DNA of 45,525 nt, taken from Bacillota bacterium. GTDB taxonomy: Bacteria; Bacillota; Clostridia; Lachnospirales; Lachnospiraceae. The stretch is taken from the NCBI GenBank assembly GCA_023437715.1, contig JAEZFK010000064.1:1-45525 (forward strand), written 5' to 3'. This document shows positions 31,347 to 40,785 of the stretch, one piece after another; the stretch's first letter is position 1; the number at the start of each line of letters is the position of its first letter. The position numbers and the translations under genes are program-made. Under the pieces are notes generated by a model, which saw only the letters and a list, made by a program, of their open reading frames with translations, did not search any database and was not told the DNA's origin.

Positions 31347-31374
31347 TTGAATCTTCTTAAAGAGGGTGTATAAT
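31347..31374 (+). promoter_or_regulatory. hemB promoter
   Basis: TTGAAT (31347-31352) and TATAAT (31369-31374) are separated by 16 nt, 28 nt upstream of the start. Confidence 0.7.
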
Positions 31375-31402
31375 AGGACAGGACAAAAGGGAGGCGCTTT
31401 AT

Positions 31403-32386
31403 ATGGATTTATTATACAGACCGAGAAGACTTCGGTCCTCAAATACTTTAAGAAAAATGGTCCGGGAAACCAGGGTTTCAAAGGATTCTCTGATCTATCC
31501 CCTGTTTGCTGTGGATGGTGAGGGGATTGTGGAGGAGATTCCATCCATGGAGGGACAGTTCCGCTACAGTGTGGACCGGCTGCCCCTTATTATGGACCGG
31601 CTTCTGGAGGCCGGAGTAGGGAAGGTTCTTTTGTTCGGGATTCCTGCCCATAAGGATGACTGCGGAAGCCAGGCCTACGATAAAAATGGGATCGTCCAGC
31701 GGACCATCCGTTTTATCCGGGAAAACTACCCGTCCATATATGTGATTACGGATGTCTGCATGTGTGAATACACTTCCCACGGCCATTGCGGGATACTGGA
31801 CGGAGAATATGTGGACAATGACAAGACCCTGGAGTATTTGAACAGGATCGCTCTTTCCCATGCAGAGGCAGGCGCCCATATGGTGGCTCCTTCCGACATG
31901 ATGGATGGGCGGATCGGTTCCATGAGACAGGCTCTTGATGAGGCTGGCTTCCTGAGCGTGCCCATTATGGCATATTCCGCCAAATACGCCTCTGCCTTTT
32001 ACGGCCCATTCCGGGATGCGGCCGGCTCAGCTCCGGCCTTTGGAGACCGGAAGAGCTATCAGATGGATTACCACAACCGAAAAGAGGCTTTAAAGGAAGT
32101 AGAACTGGATGTGACGGAGGGAGCGGACATTGTGATGATAAAGCCGGCTCTTTCCTATCTGGATATTATCAGGGAAACGGCGGACCGTTACGACCTTCCC
32201 ATAGCCGCCTACAGCGTCAGCGGAGAGTATGCCATGATCAAAGCGGCTTCCAAGGCAGGATTTCTCGATGAGGAAAAGGTGATGTGTGAATCCGCAGTCA
32301 GTATTTTCCGGGCGGGAGCGGATATTCTCATCACTTATTTTGCCATGGAGCTTGCCCGCTGTATGGATGAGGGGAAGATTGGCTGA
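31403..32386 (+). CDS. hemB: Porphobilinogen synthase (delta-aminolevulinic acid dehydratase)
   Basis: The enzyme condenses two delta-aminolevulinic acid molecules to porphobilinogen in tetrapyrrole synthesis. The zinc-binding block DVCMCEYTSHGHCGI, the Schiff-base lysine in MIKPALSYLDIIR, and YGPFRDAAGSAP are all as in HemB. The 327-residue length is normal. A GGGAGG ribosome site precedes the ATG. No other tetrapyrrole genes are nearby, so the gene is isolated here and may serve corrinoid or sirohaem synthesis. Confidence 0.96.
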   Translation: MDLLYRPRRLRSSNTLRKMVRETRVSKDSLIYPLFAVDGEGIVEEIPSMEGQFRYSVDRLPLIMDRLLEAGVGKVLLFGIPAHKDDCGSQAYDKNGIVQRTIRFIRENYPSIYVITDVCMCEYTSHGHCGILDGEYVDNDKTLEYLNRIALSHAEAGAHMVAPSDMMDGRIGSMRQALDEAGFLSVPIMAYSAKYASAFYGPFRDAAGSAPAFGDRKSYQMDYHNRKEALKEVELDVTEGADIVMIKPALSYLDIIRETADRYDLPIAAYSVSGEYAMIKAASKAGFLDEEKVMCESAVSIFRAGADILITYFAMELARCMDEGKIG

Positions 32387-33224
32387 GACGTCTCTTTTTG
32401 ATGTCGTCAAGGAGCAGGGAGGAGATTCTTAAGTCTCCCCGTCCGTTTCCGAGATCAATGTCAGGCTTGTTGCTTCCGTGAAAATCAGAGCCGCCGGTAG
32501 GAAACAGGCCGTATTCTTTTGCGAGCTTTTTTAATTTTCCGCTTTCGTACTGGTTATTGGAGGAGTGGTAGACTTCCAGGCCCTGGAGTCCCAGTGTCGT
32601 TAAGTACCGGACCAGCTCTTCCGTTTTTTTATCACCCAGCCGGTACTGGTATGGATGGGCCAGAACAGGGGAGGCCTTGCAGTCCGTGAGAATCTTCATG
32701 GCGTGCTCCGGAGTGATCTTTTCCTTGCGTGGGCAGTAAGGTCCGCTGTAATCCAAGTATTTCCGAAATGCCTGGTCCATGGTGGAAACGTATCCCTTTT
32801 CAAGGAGAACCCGGGCAAAGTGGGCCCTTGTGATGACCGTGTCGGGATTTCCGGCCATGACCTCTTCTAAAGTGATAGAAATGCCCGATTTCTGGAAACG
32901 GCGTATTATTTCCTCATTCCGCCTTTCACGTATCTCTTTCAGGCCGTCGGTCTCAGCCCGGAACCTTTTATCTTCGGGATCGACATAAAGGCCCAGGATG
33001 TGAATTTCTTCCCCTTCATACACGCAGGAAAGCTCGATTCCCGGAATGACCTCCAGTGGGAGGCCGGCGGCGGCCGACTGGGCTTCCGAAAGGCCGTCAA
33101 TGGTATCGTGATCAGTCAGTGCAATGGCCGAAAGGCCTTTTTTCACGGCCAGGGCCACTACCTGGGAGGGAGTGTATGTGCCGTCAGAAGCATTGGAATG
33201 AACGTGTAAATCGATCAGTTTCAT
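32331..33224 (-). CDS. PHP-domain phosphoesterase (297 aa)
   Basis: The start is ATG 33224, which has GGAGG 5 nt upstream; an in-frame ATG 12 nt further upstream lies over that site. The PHP metal-binding motif HVHSNASDGT opens the protein, followed by TDHDTIDGL, HFARVLLEKGY and PTGGSDFHG, the set of trinuclear-metal residues. Members of this branch (YciV/TrpH-type) are 5'-3' nucleotidases or phosphoesterases. Its 3' end overlaps hemB by 56 nt on the opposite strand, unusual in length for convergent genes. The C-terminus QAPWQNK is basic and unconserved-looking. Confidence 0.88.
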   Translation of the reverse strand: MKLIDLHVHSNASDGTYTPSQVVALAVKKGLSAIALTDHDTIDGLSEAQSAAAGLPLEVIPGIELSCVYEGEEIHILGLYVDPEDKRFRAETDGLKEIRERRNEEIIRRFQKSGISITLEEVMAGNPDTVITRAHFARVLLEKGYVSTMDQAFRKYLDYSGPYCPRKEKITPEHAMKILTDCKASPVLAHPYQYRLGDKKTEELVRYLTTLGLQGLEVYHSSNNQYESGKLKKLAKEYGLFPTGGSDFHGSNKPDIDLGNGRGDLRISSLLLDDIKKRRLSQSSPHPYSGQAPWQNK

Positions 33225-33404
33225 AAAAACCTCCAAAATGAAATAATTTATAATTCTATTTGAAAAGTTACAAATGGCATTGCGGAATCGTAACAGCCTG
33301 TTAATACTATAGTAACATGTTTTTTACATGCTGTAAAATGTAGAAATAGCACGAAAATTTCTTAAGAAAATTCATAAAATTGTAATAGCATTTCCCACAA
33401 AGTA

Positions 33405-33413
33405 TGGTATACT
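33405..33413 (+). promoter_or_regulatory. Extended -10 promoter upstream of the VanW-domain gene
   Basis: TGGTATACT has the extended -10 form (TGn plus TATACT). No good -35 was found at the expected distance. Confidence 0.45.
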
Positions 33414-33457
33414 ACTGAATGTAATGCTACAAAATCATGTGTAAAAAGGTGAAATAA

Positions 33458-35173
33458 ATGAGTCAGGAAAATAACAGGCAAGGAAGCGGAGGCAGGAATT
33501 ATTCCTCCCAAAGCGGAAGCAAAAGAAGCACGTCGGGAACCAGCCGCAGGACAAGCCAGTCTTACCGGTCGGGGTCTTATCAGCAGGGGCGGGGAAGGAA
33601 AAAGAAAAGAGGACCTCAGTACAGCATCACAAAGGTTCTACTGGGAATCATCCTTGCTGCTGCAGCCGTGATCTGCATTATGGCGGCCGTCAAGTTCATC
33701 GGAAGCCCTAAGGCAAAGGAAGCGGAGGCAGGCACCACAGCGATTGCTGAAACGGGGCTGAAAAAAGAAGTCAAGGTGGATGGAATCACCATCACGGGCA
33801 TGTCCAGGGAGGAAGCCCGCAAAGCCATTGAAGAGCAGTACCAATGGGGAATGAAAGTCACCTACCATGATAAAGAATACGCGCTGAAAGATCTGATGGA
33901 TGAAAAAATAGATGCTCTGCTGGAGGAAATTTATAACGGAGAGCCAAAAGAAAGCTATACCCTTGATACGGAAGGATTGGAGGACGAGGTCCAGACAGAA
34001 GTGAAAGCCATTGCAGACCAGTGGGATGTTGCGGCAAAGAACGGTTCCATTTCCGGATTTGACAAGGCCACAGGGAAATTCACCTATGCCGGAGAGCAGA
34101 ACGGCGTTGTCATTGACCAGGACAAGCTGACTGCGGATATTCTGGCCCAGCTTAAGGCGAAGAACTTCCAGGCGGTCATTGAGGCCACCGGCAATGAAGT
34201 GGCTCCGAAAATCACCGAAGCCCAGGCCAAGGAGCTGTATAAGGTCATCGGAACCTATACCACCACCACCACGGCTAATAAAGACAGAAACAAAAACATT
34301 GAGCTGGCTTCCAGCGCCTTAAACGGTCTGATCCTGCAGCCGGGAGAGGAGTTCTCCTTTAATAAAACCACGGGAGAGCGTTCCCTGGCAAAGGGCTACC
34401 GGCCGGCGGGAGCATATGTAAACGGAGTATTGGTTGAGGAGCCGGGCGGAGGCGTCTGTCAGGTATCATCTACCTTGTATAATGCGGTGGTCTTCGCAGG
34501 ACTTACCACCACGGAGCGTCACGCCCACAGCTACGAACCTACCTATGTGACGCCTGGAGAAGATGCCATGGTCAGCTATGGCGGGCCTGATATGAAGTTT
34601 ATCAATAACTCCTCCAGCGCCATTGCCATAAGAACCAGCTTCGCGGACCGGAGCTTAAAGATTTCCATCGTAGGCATTCCGATTCTGGAAGACGGCGTAA
34701 CCTTATCCATGACCTCGAAAAAAACCACAGAGCTGGACGCACCGGCGCCGGTTTATGAAGAAGACCAGACGCTCCAGCCGGGAGTGGAAAAGGTTCTTCA
34801 GGAGGAGAAGAAGGGAAGCCGCTGGGTGACAAACCTTGTGACGAAAAAGGATGGAGTGGTTATCAGCGACGAGCTTCTTCACAACAGCACCTACCGCGGA
34901 AAGCCTGCTACCATCAGCCGGAATACCAGCGGAGTAGTAGTTACCCAGGCAGATACGTCCAATTCTGCGGCAGAGGACAGCACGGATATTTCCCAGACAA
35001 CGGCTGGGCCGGGAGTTTCTCCGGGCCAGACCACAGCGGCTCCTGCGGAAACCCAGACCCAGGCGGATAAGCCGACGTCAGAGGAACCTCAGACCCAGGG
35101 ACCGTCTTCCACAGTGGGGGATACCGGTGATAACGGAGGCCAGAATGTCATTCAGCCTAATCCCCTTGGCTAA
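33458..35173 (+). CDS. VanW-domain surface protein (571 aa)
   Basis: After a Ser/Arg/Gln-rich cytoplasmic head (about 60 residues), one membrane helix (VLLGIILAAAAVICIMAAV) anchors the protein. A putative peptidoglycan-binding-like region follows (about 100-270), then the VanW domain with PGEEFSFNKTTGERSLAKGY and GGGVCQVSSTLYNAVVFAGL. A G5-like segment and a low-complexity tail rich in Thr, Gln, Ser and Pro end it. VanW proteins occur in vancomycin-resistance clusters and many Firmicutes surface proteins; their function is unproven. It is monocistronic, with an extended -10 promoter and its own terminator. Confidence 0.9.
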   Translation: MSQENNRQGSGGRNYSSQSGSKRSTSGTSRRTSQSYRSGSYQQGRGRKKKRGPQYSITKVLLGIILAAAAVICIMAAVKFIGSPKAKEAEAGTTAIAETGLKKEVKVDGITITGMSREEARKAIEEQYQWGMKVTYHDKEYALKDLMDEKIDALLEEIYNGEPKESYTLDTEGLEDEVQTEVKAIADQWDVAAKNGSISGFDKATGKFTYAGEQNGVVIDQDKLTADILAQLKAKNFQAVIEATGNEVAPKITEAQAKELYKVIGTYTTTTTANKDRNKNIELASSALNGLILQPGEEFSFNKTTGERSLAKGYRPAGAYVNGVLVEEPGGGVCQVSSTLYNAVVFAGLTTTERHAHSYEPTYVTPGEDAMVSYGGPDMKFINNSSSAIAIRTSFADRSLKISIVGIPILEDGVTLSMTSKKTTELDAPAPVYEEDQTLQPGVEKVLQEEKKGSRWVTNLVTKKDGVVISDELLHNSTYRGKPATISRNTSGVVVTQADTSNSAAEDSTDISQTTAGPGVSPGQTTAAPAETQTQADKPTSEEPQTQGPSSTVGDTGDNGGQNVIQPNPLG

Positions 35174-35197
35174 AATAATACAGGACGAAAACAGACA

Positions 35198-35231
35198 GGA
35201 CCGGACAGATTTTTCTGCCCGGTCCCCTTTT
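35198..35231 (+). terminator. Terminator after the VanW-domain gene
   Basis: GGACCGGACAGA (35198-35209) pairs with TCTGCCCGGTCC (about 35214-35225) followed by CCTTTT. Confidence 0.7.
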
Positions 35232-35275
35232 ATCGGATTGTTTCGAAAATAATACTTAAAATTCACGTTTTATAT

Positions 35276-35303
35276 TTGCAATTTGTTAAAATATTGTTAT
35301 AAT
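35276..35303 (+). promoter_or_regulatory. nifJ promoter
   Basis: TTGCAA (35276-35281) and TATAAT (35298-35303) are separated by 16 nt, 75 nt upstream of the start. Confidence 0.7.
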
Positions 35304-35377
35304 CATATTAGGTCACTTTCCCATTACGGGAACCAAGATAATCATACAATATTCACATTTGCAGGAGGAAATCAACA

Positions 35378-38300
35378 ATGGCAAGAAAAATGAAAACCAT
35401 GGATGGTAATCATGCGGCTGCTCATGCGTCATATGCGTTTACTGACGTAGCTGCTATTTATCCGATTACCCCATCTTCACCTATGGCTGAAGCAACAGAC
35501 GAATGGGCCACGGATGGAAGAACCAATATCTTTGGTCAGACAGTGCAGATTACAGAGATGCAGTCTGAGGCTGGTGCAGCAGGTGCAGTACACGGTTCCC
35601 TGGCAGCAGGTGCGCTGACTACTACCTATACAGCTTCCCAGGGTCTTTTACTCATGATCCCGAACCTTTACAAAATCGCAGGCGAGCAGTTGCCGGGTGT
35701 AATCAACGTATCCGCGCGTGCAGTTGCCAGCCATGCTTTATCTATTTTTGGTGACCACTCCGACGTATATGCATGCCGCCAGACAGGCTGTGCCATGTTA
35801 TGCGAATCCAGCGTACAGGAAGTTATGGACTTGACACCGGTTGCTCATATGGCAGCACTTGAGGGTAAAGTACCATTTATCAACTTCTTCGACGGCTTCC
35901 GCACATCCCATGAGATCCAGAAGATCGAAACCTGGGATTATGAGGATTTAAAAGAGATGGTAAGTATGGAAGCGATTGACGAATTCCGTCACCGCGCTTT
36001 AAATCCGAATCATCCGGAATTAAGAGGTTCCGCACAGAACCCTGACATCTTCTTCCAGGCAAGAGAAGCCTGCAACCCGTATTATGATGCTCTGCCTGCA
36101 ATTGTTCAGAAATATATGGACAAGGTCAATGCAAAGATCGGAACCGATTATAAATTATTCAACTACTACGGAGCTGCTGATGCAGAGCATGTAATCATTT
36201 CCATGGGTTCCGTAAACGATACCATTGAGGAAACCCTTGACTATCTGCTGGCATCCGGCAACAAGGTAGGTGTGGTAAAAGTTCGCTTATACCGTCCTTT
36301 CTCCGCAGAAGCTTTCATTGAAGCTATTCCGGATACAGTTAAGACCATTTCCGTATTAGACAGAACAAAAGAGCCAGGTTCCTTAGGCGAGCCTTTATAT
36401 CTTGACGTTGTTGCAGCCCTTAAGGGAACAAAGTTCGATCAGGTGAAGATTTTAACCGGACGCTATGGCTTAGGCTCCAAGGATACCACACCGTCTCAGA
36501 TCGTTGCTGTTTACAACAACAAGGAGAAGAGCCCATTCACCATCGGTATTGTGGATGATGTAACCCATCTTTCTCTTGAGACAGGCGCTCCTATCGTTAC
36601 AACTCCGGAAGGAACTAAAAACTGTAAGTTCTGGGGTCTTGGTGCAGACGGTACCGTAGGTGCTAACAAGAACTCCATCAAGATCATCGGTGACAACACA
36701 GATATGTACGCTCAGGCTTACTTTGACTATGACTCCAAGAAGTCCGGCGGTGTTACCATGTCCCACTTACGTTTCGGACACAAGCCGATCAAATCCACCT
36801 ATTTGATCCGCCAGGCTGATTTCGTGGCATGCCATAATCCGGCATATATCCGTAAGTACAACATGGTTCAGGAGCTGGTTGACGGAGGCACATTCTTACT
36901 GAACTGCCCATGGGATGCTGAGGGTCTTGAGAAGCATTTACCAGGACAGGTGAAGAAATATATTGCTGACCACAACATCAAGTTCTACACCATCGACGGT
37001 GTGAAGATCGGTATTGAGACCGGTATGGGACAGACCCGTATCAACACAATCCTTCAGTCCGCATTCTTTGAACTGACCGGAATTATTCCGTCCGAGAAAG
37101 CAAACGAACTGATGAAGGCTGCTGCAAAGGCAACCTACGGACGTAAGGGTGAAGAAATCGTTATGAAGAACTGGGCAGCTATTGATGCCGGCGCAAAGGG
37201 CGTGGTTAAGGTAGAGGTTCCGGAAAGCTGGAAAAACTGCGAGGATGAAGGCCTTGATTACAAGGTTATCACCGAAAGCAGAAAGGATGTTTCTGATTTC
37301 GTCAATAACATTCAGTCCAAGGTAAATGCACAGGAAGGAAATTCCCTGCCTGTATCCGCATTCAGCGATTATGTCAATGGTTCCACACCATCCGGCTCTT
37401 CCGCATACGAGAAGCGCGGTATTGCAGTTACGATTCCTGGCTGGGTTCCTGAAAATTGTATCCAGTGTAACTTCTGTTCCTATGTATGTCCTCATGCAGT
37501 TATCCGTTCTATCGCTCTGACTGACGAGGAAGCAGCTAACAAGCCGGCAGAGATGAAGACTCTTCCGATGACCGGTATGCCGGGATATCAGTTTGCTGTG
37601 ACTGTATCTGCATTTGACTGTACAGGCTGCGGTTCCTGCGCAAACGTATGTCCTGGAAAGAAGGGCGAGAAAGCTCTTGTTATGGTCAACATGGAAGAAA
37701 ACTGCGACGAGAAGCAGAAAGTATTTGATTTCGGTCAGACACTTCCGATCAAGCAGGAAGTTATTGATAAATTTAAAGAGAATACTGTTAAGGGCAGCCA
37801 GTTTAAGAAGCCTCTTCTTGAATTCTCAGGAGCATGTGCAGGCTGCGGCGAGACACCTTATGCAAAACTCATCACCCAGTTATTCGGTGACAGAATGTAT
37901 ATTGCAAACGCAACCGGATGTACTTCCATCTGGGGCAACTCTTCTCCATCCACACCTTATACCGTAAATGCAAAGGGACAGGGTCCTGCATGGGCTAACT
38001 CCTTATTTGAGGATAATGCAGAGTACGGTTACGGTATGATGCTGGCTCAGAACGCCATCAGAGGCGGTTTAAGAAGCAAGGTAGAAGAAGTTATGAATTC
38101 CGAAAAGGCTTCTGATGCAGTTAAGGCAGCCTGCAAGGAATATTTAGATACCTTTGAAATCGGAGCAACCAACGGTTCTGCAACCGATAAGTTAGTTGCT
38201 GCATTAGAAGGCGTTGATTGCGATACCTGCAAGGCCATCCTTAAGGACAAGGACTTCCTGGCTAAGAAATCCCAGTGGGTATTCGGCGGCGACGGATGGG

Positions 38301-38917
38301 CATATGATATCGGCTTCGGCGGCGTTGATCATGTACTTGCAAGCGGCAAGGATATCAACGTTATGGTATTCGATACTGAGATTTACTCCAATACCGGCGG
38401 ACAGTCTTCCAAGGCTACCAAGACAGGTGCTGTTGCACAGTTTGCTGCAGGCGGTAAGGAGACAAGAAAGAAAGATTTAGCAAGCATCGCTATGAGCTAT
38501 GGCTATGTATATGTAGCACAGATCGCTATGGGTGCTGATTATGCTCAGACTGTTAAGGCAATTTCCGAGGCAGAGGCATATCCGGGACCATCTCTGATCA
38601 TCGCTTATGCTCCATGTATCAGCCATGGTATCAAGAAGGGCATGTCCAAGGCTCAGACAGAAGAGAAGCTGGCTGTTGAGTGCGGTTACTGGAATAACTT
38701 CCGTTACAACCCGGCTGCTGAGAAGAAATTCACTCTGGACAGCAAGGCTCCTGCATTAGAAGGATATCAGGAATTCTTAAAGGGCGAGGTTCGTTATGCT
38801 TCCTTAGCTATGAAGAATCCGGAAAGAGCAGCTGAATTGTTCCAACTGAATGAGAAGGATGCAAAGGAAAGATACGAATATCTGCAGAAGCTGGTTACCT
38901 TATACGGCAATGACTAA
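35378..38917 (+). CDS. nifJ: Pyruvate:ferredoxin (flavodoxin) oxidoreductase
   Basis: This 1179-residue enzyme is the single-chain PFOR that makes acetyl-CoA, CO2 and reduced ferredoxin from pyruvate. The N-terminal domain has YPITPSSPMAE, and the ferredoxin-type clusters are CIQCNFCSYVCPHA and CTGCGSCANVCPG, with a third cysteine set CAGCGETPY in the C-terminal domain. The thiamine-diphosphate loop (GDGWAYDIGFGG, then YSNTGGQSSKAT) is complete. A GCAGGAGG ribosome site precedes the ATG. It is monocistronic with a strong promoter and terminator. It is a key enzyme of clostridial fermentation and of energy gain from the sugars released by the frl locus. Codon use looks adapted for high expression. 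Confidence 0.98.
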   Translation: MARKMKTMDGNHAAAHASYAFTDVAAIYPITPSSPMAEATDEWATDGRTNIFGQTVQITEMQSEAGAAGAVHGSLAAGALTTTYTASQGLLLMIPNLYKIAGEQLPGVINVSARAVASHALSIFGDHSDVYACRQTGCAMLCESSVQEVMDLTPVAHMAALEGKVPFINFFDGFRTSHEIQKIETWDYEDLKEMVSMEAIDEFRHRALNPNHPELRGSAQNPDIFFQAREACNPYYDALPAIVQKYMDKVNAKIGTDYKLFNYYGAADAEHVIISMGSVNDTIEETLDYLLASGNKVGVVKVRLYRPFSAEAFIEAIPDTVKTISVLDRTKEPGSLGEPLYLDVVAALKGTKFDQVKILTGRYGLGSKDTTPSQIVAVYNNKEKSPFTIGIVDDVTHLSLETGAPIVTTPEGTKNCKFWGLGADGTVGANKNSIKIIGDNTDMYAQAYFDYDSKKSGGVTMSHLRFGHKPIKSTYLIRQADFVACHNPAYIRKYNMVQELVDGGTFLLNCPWDAEGLEKHLPGQVKKYIADHNIKFYTIDGVKIGIETGMGQTRINTILQSAFFELTGIIPSEKANELMKAAAKATYGRKGEEIVMKNWAAIDAGAKGVVKVEVPESWKNCEDEGLDYKVITESRKDVSDFVNNIQSKVNAQEGNSLPVSAFSDYVNGSTPSGSSAYEKRGIAVTIPGWVPENCIQCNFCSYVCPHAVIRSIALTDEEAANKPAEMKTLPMTGMPGYQFAVTVSAFDCTGCGSCANVCPGKKGEKALVMVNMEENCDEKQKVFDFGQTLPIKQEVIDKFKENTVKGSQFKKPLLEFSGACAGCGETPYAKLITQLFGDRMYIANATGCTSIWGNSSPSTPYTVNAKGQGPAWANSLFEDNAEYGYGMMLAQNAIRGGLRSKVEEVMNSEKASDAVKAACKEYLDTFEIGATNGSATDKLVAALEGVDCDTCKAILKDKDFLAKKSQWVFGGDGWAYDIGFGGVDHVLASGKDINVMVFDTEIYSNTGGQSSKATKTGAVAQFAAGGKETRKKDLASIAMSYGYVYVAQIAMGADYAQTVKAISEAEAYPGPSLIIAYAPCISHGIKKGMSKAQTEEKLAVECGYWNNFRYNPAAEKKFTLDSKAPALEGYQEFLKGEVRYASLAMKNPERAAELFQLNEKDAKERYEYLQKLVTLYGND

Positions 38918-38938
38918 TTGATTTTTATGTAATAAATG

Positions 38939-38970
38939 CAGGCCCGGATGGTTTCATCCGGGCCTGTTTT
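38939..38970 (+). terminator. Terminator after nifJ
   Basis: CAGGCCCGGATG (38939-38950) pairs perfectly with CATCCGGGCCTG (38955-38966), followed by TTTTA. Confidence 0.9.
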
Positions 38971-38996
38971 ATATAGACTTGTACAGATTTATACGG

Positions 38997-39048
38997 AGAG
39001 GGTGCCGTAAAATGAGTTTTTCATACTTTGCATTTTGCGACACCCTCT
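38997..39048. repeat. Imperfect hairpin downstream of nifJ, possible dispersed repeat or terminator
   Basis: AGAGGGTG (38997-39004) pairs with CACCCTCT (39041-39048), with AAAATG/CATTTT inside. There is no clear T run, but it sits just past the end of the DUF805 gene on the minus strand and may end it. Confidence 0.45.
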
Positions 39049-39063
39049 GATAAAGATATGTAG

Positions 39064-39405
39064 TTATACCTGTTGGATACCGAAGCGGTTGCCATCATCC
39101 ACGCTTCCCTGGATGAACCAGATAATAAGAACAATGCCGCCCACGAACGGAAGAAAGGAGAGAAAAATCCAGCCGCCCGATTTGTTGATGTCATGAAGCC
39201 GTCTTACGGAAAGCGCAAGAGAGGGAATTATGGCTAAAATAGTATAAATAGAATATATAATACCGAATATACCTAAAACTTTACTCAACAATAATAATAC
39301 TGCTGTAATAATAAAGTTAAACAGTACGGCCATCCAGAATCCTCTTACTGTTGTACGCTCTCTAAAGTTAAAAAAGTTTTTCCACATTGCCATATATTCA
39401 TCCAT
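39064..39405 (-). CDS. DUF805 family membrane protein (113 aa)
   Basis: The protein has three to four membrane segments, with the DUF805 marks: an N-terminal F-NFRERTTVRGFWMAVLFN stretch, the charged SVRRLHDINKSGGW loop and the ending FLPFVGGIVLIIWF plus GSVDDGNRFG. The length and motif order are typical. The function of DUF805 is unknown; it is common in envelopes of many bacteria. A GGAGG ribosome site precedes the ATG, and a promoter lies upstream at 39444-39471. Confidence 0.9.
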   Translation of the reverse strand: MDEYMAMWKNFFNFRERTTVRGFWMAVLFNFIITAVLLLLSKVLGIFGIIYSIYTILAIIPSLALSVRRLHDINKSGGWIFLSFLPFVGGIVLIIWFIQGSVDDGNRFGIQQV

Positions 39406-39443
39406 AATATGTGTACCTCCTTTCCTTTGTATTATGTATACTC

Positions 39444-39471
39444 ATTATATCATAAACAATTTCTGAAACAA
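39444..39471 (-). promoter_or_regulatory. Promoter of the DUF805 gene
   Basis: On the minus strand TTGTTT (39466-39471) and TATAAT (39444-39449) are separated by 16 nt. Confidence 0.6.
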
Positions 39472-39704
39472 ATGATAAAAATGTAAAAAAATAGGTATTA
39501 TTTTGATAAATAATATATTTTCTGAATACAAAAGGGTATTTCTATAAAATTGCTGAAAATAGAGAAGAAAACTGTGGAAAAGGACGGACTGTGGGGGATT
39601 TCATAAACTTTTCCTTAAAAGGACAGAAGTATTTGAAAAAGAACAGGCACTGGTCGGGTGAGAGGGAATAGTTTACTATATAAAGATCATAGAAGAGGAA
39701 TAAG

Positions 39705-40730
39705 ATGGGTATTATGTCTTATATGAAAAATAATAAGGATGGCATCCCATTGCCGGATTTTGGCTGGTATGAGAGAACCGCTCATGTGGAATATGACAAT
39801 ATAGAATACAAGTGCTGCCTGGATGAAATGGGAACAGCGCCGGAAGAATCTGAGGATAAAAATTGTACAAATGTTCTGGAGCCGGCAGAGGAAGACAACG
39901 CCAATGCTCCGGCCCCATCCCAAGAAAGCAACGCCAATGCTTCGGCCCCACACCAAGAAGACAATGTCAATATAACTGGCCCCACAGGGGGGAATCATGC
40001 GAATGTCCGGGAACCGAATGTGTATTACAGCGGACCGTTTTATCATATTCCGGGTACACTTCCGGGTCTTGACGGAACCTGGACCTCTTTTGTTACCACA
40101 CCTCTCAGGCCGATCATCCCATGCTATTTTTGTGATTCACCTCAATACGGCCTCATCCGTTTTTTAAATGCAGCGGCAGGCTATCCGCCGTTTCTTATTT
40201 ACATCAACGAGCAGCTGATCGTGGACGGTCTGGGGAATGGGGAGATGAGCGAGTATGGCAGGGTTTCCTCAGAGCTTTTGACCGTAGCAGTGAAGGATGA
40301 AAGCGGCTATGTTTATACGCAGGAACAGCTGAAGGTACCTGTGGACACCGCCGTTACGGCAGCCGTTATTAATACGGATTCAGGGCCGGATATTATGGTA
40401 ATTATGGATGCACAGTGCAATGGCGGCTCAAGCACAGGATGTTTCCGGGTATGCAACCTTTCCATAACAAACCAGGGGATCAACGTTTTATTAAATGGGG
40501 GCGCGGTGGTATTTCTCGATGTGAACTACAAAGAGGTGACCAGCTTTCAGTATATTGTGACTGGCTATTATCTGGTCTCCGTGTTCGACAGCCACGCCTA
40601 TGACAGGAGCGTACTTTTGAATTCGAATATTTATATAAGAGGAAACTCCTCCTATACCTTATATGCGTTTAACTGGGGTCTTTCCCGGGACGCGATCCGC
40701 ATTCTGATCGTGGAGGACAGAAGAGCATAA
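39705..40730 (+). CDS. DUF4397-like protein with tandem Asn/Ala/Pro repeat (341 aa)
   Basis: Residues 63-92 hold three tandem 11-residue units (EDNANAPAPSQ, ESNANASAPHQ, EDNVNITGP...), encoded by 33-nt DNA repeats at 39891-39989. The C-terminal ~200 residues contain two DUF4397-like modules: YGLIRFLNAAAGYPPFLIYI and, more divergent, FRVCNLSITNQGINVLLNGG. There is no signal peptide and two CC-type cysteine sites (CC near residue 37, CYFC near 140). DUF4397 occurs in surface or spore-associated proteins, so a role in the spore coat is possible. An AGAGGAA ribosome site precedes the ATG. Function is inferred only from domain resemblance. Confidence 0.7.
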   Translation: MGIMSYMKNNKDGIPLPDFGWYERTAHVEYDNIEYKCCLDEMGTAPEESEDKNCTNVLEPAEEDNANAPAPSQESNANASAPHQEDNVNITGPTGGNHANVREPNVYYSGPFYHIPGTLPGLDGTWTSFVTTPLRPIIPCYFCDSPQYGLIRFLNAAAGYPPFLIYINEQLIVDGLGNGEMSEYGRVSSELLTVAVKDESGYVYTQEQLKVPVDTAVTAAVINTDSGPDIMVIMDAQCNGGSSTGCFRVCNLSITNQGINVLLNGGAVVFLDVNYKEVTSFQYIVTGYYLVSVFDSHAYDRSVLLNSNIYIRGNSSYTLYAFNWGLSRDAIRILIVEDRRA

Positions 40731-40748
40731 AAAATATAAAAAGCAGGC

Positions 40749-40777
40749 ACCTCCGGTTGACAGACCGGAGGTATTTT
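40749..40777 (+). terminator. Terminator after the DUF4397-like gene
   Basis: ACCTCCGGT (40749-40757) pairs with ACCGGAGGT (40764-40772), followed by ATTTT. The stem overlaps the -35 box of the next promoter. Confidence 0.7.
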
Positions 40778-40785
40778 GCTATACT
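40757..40785 (+). promoter_or_regulatory. Promoter of the GntR-ABC operon
   Basis: TTGACA (40757-40762) and TATACT (40780-40785) are separated by 17 nt. The promoter sits inside the upstream terminator hairpin. Confidence 0.8.

Noticed and set aside
36938..37495. Minus-strand ORF of 185 codons inside nifJ
   Set aside because: It is antisense to PFOR cluster motifs, with codon bias of the plus strand explaining the open frame.
39891..39989. CRISPR or VNTR array
   Set aside because: The three 33-nt repeats are in frame within a coding sequence, without spacers.
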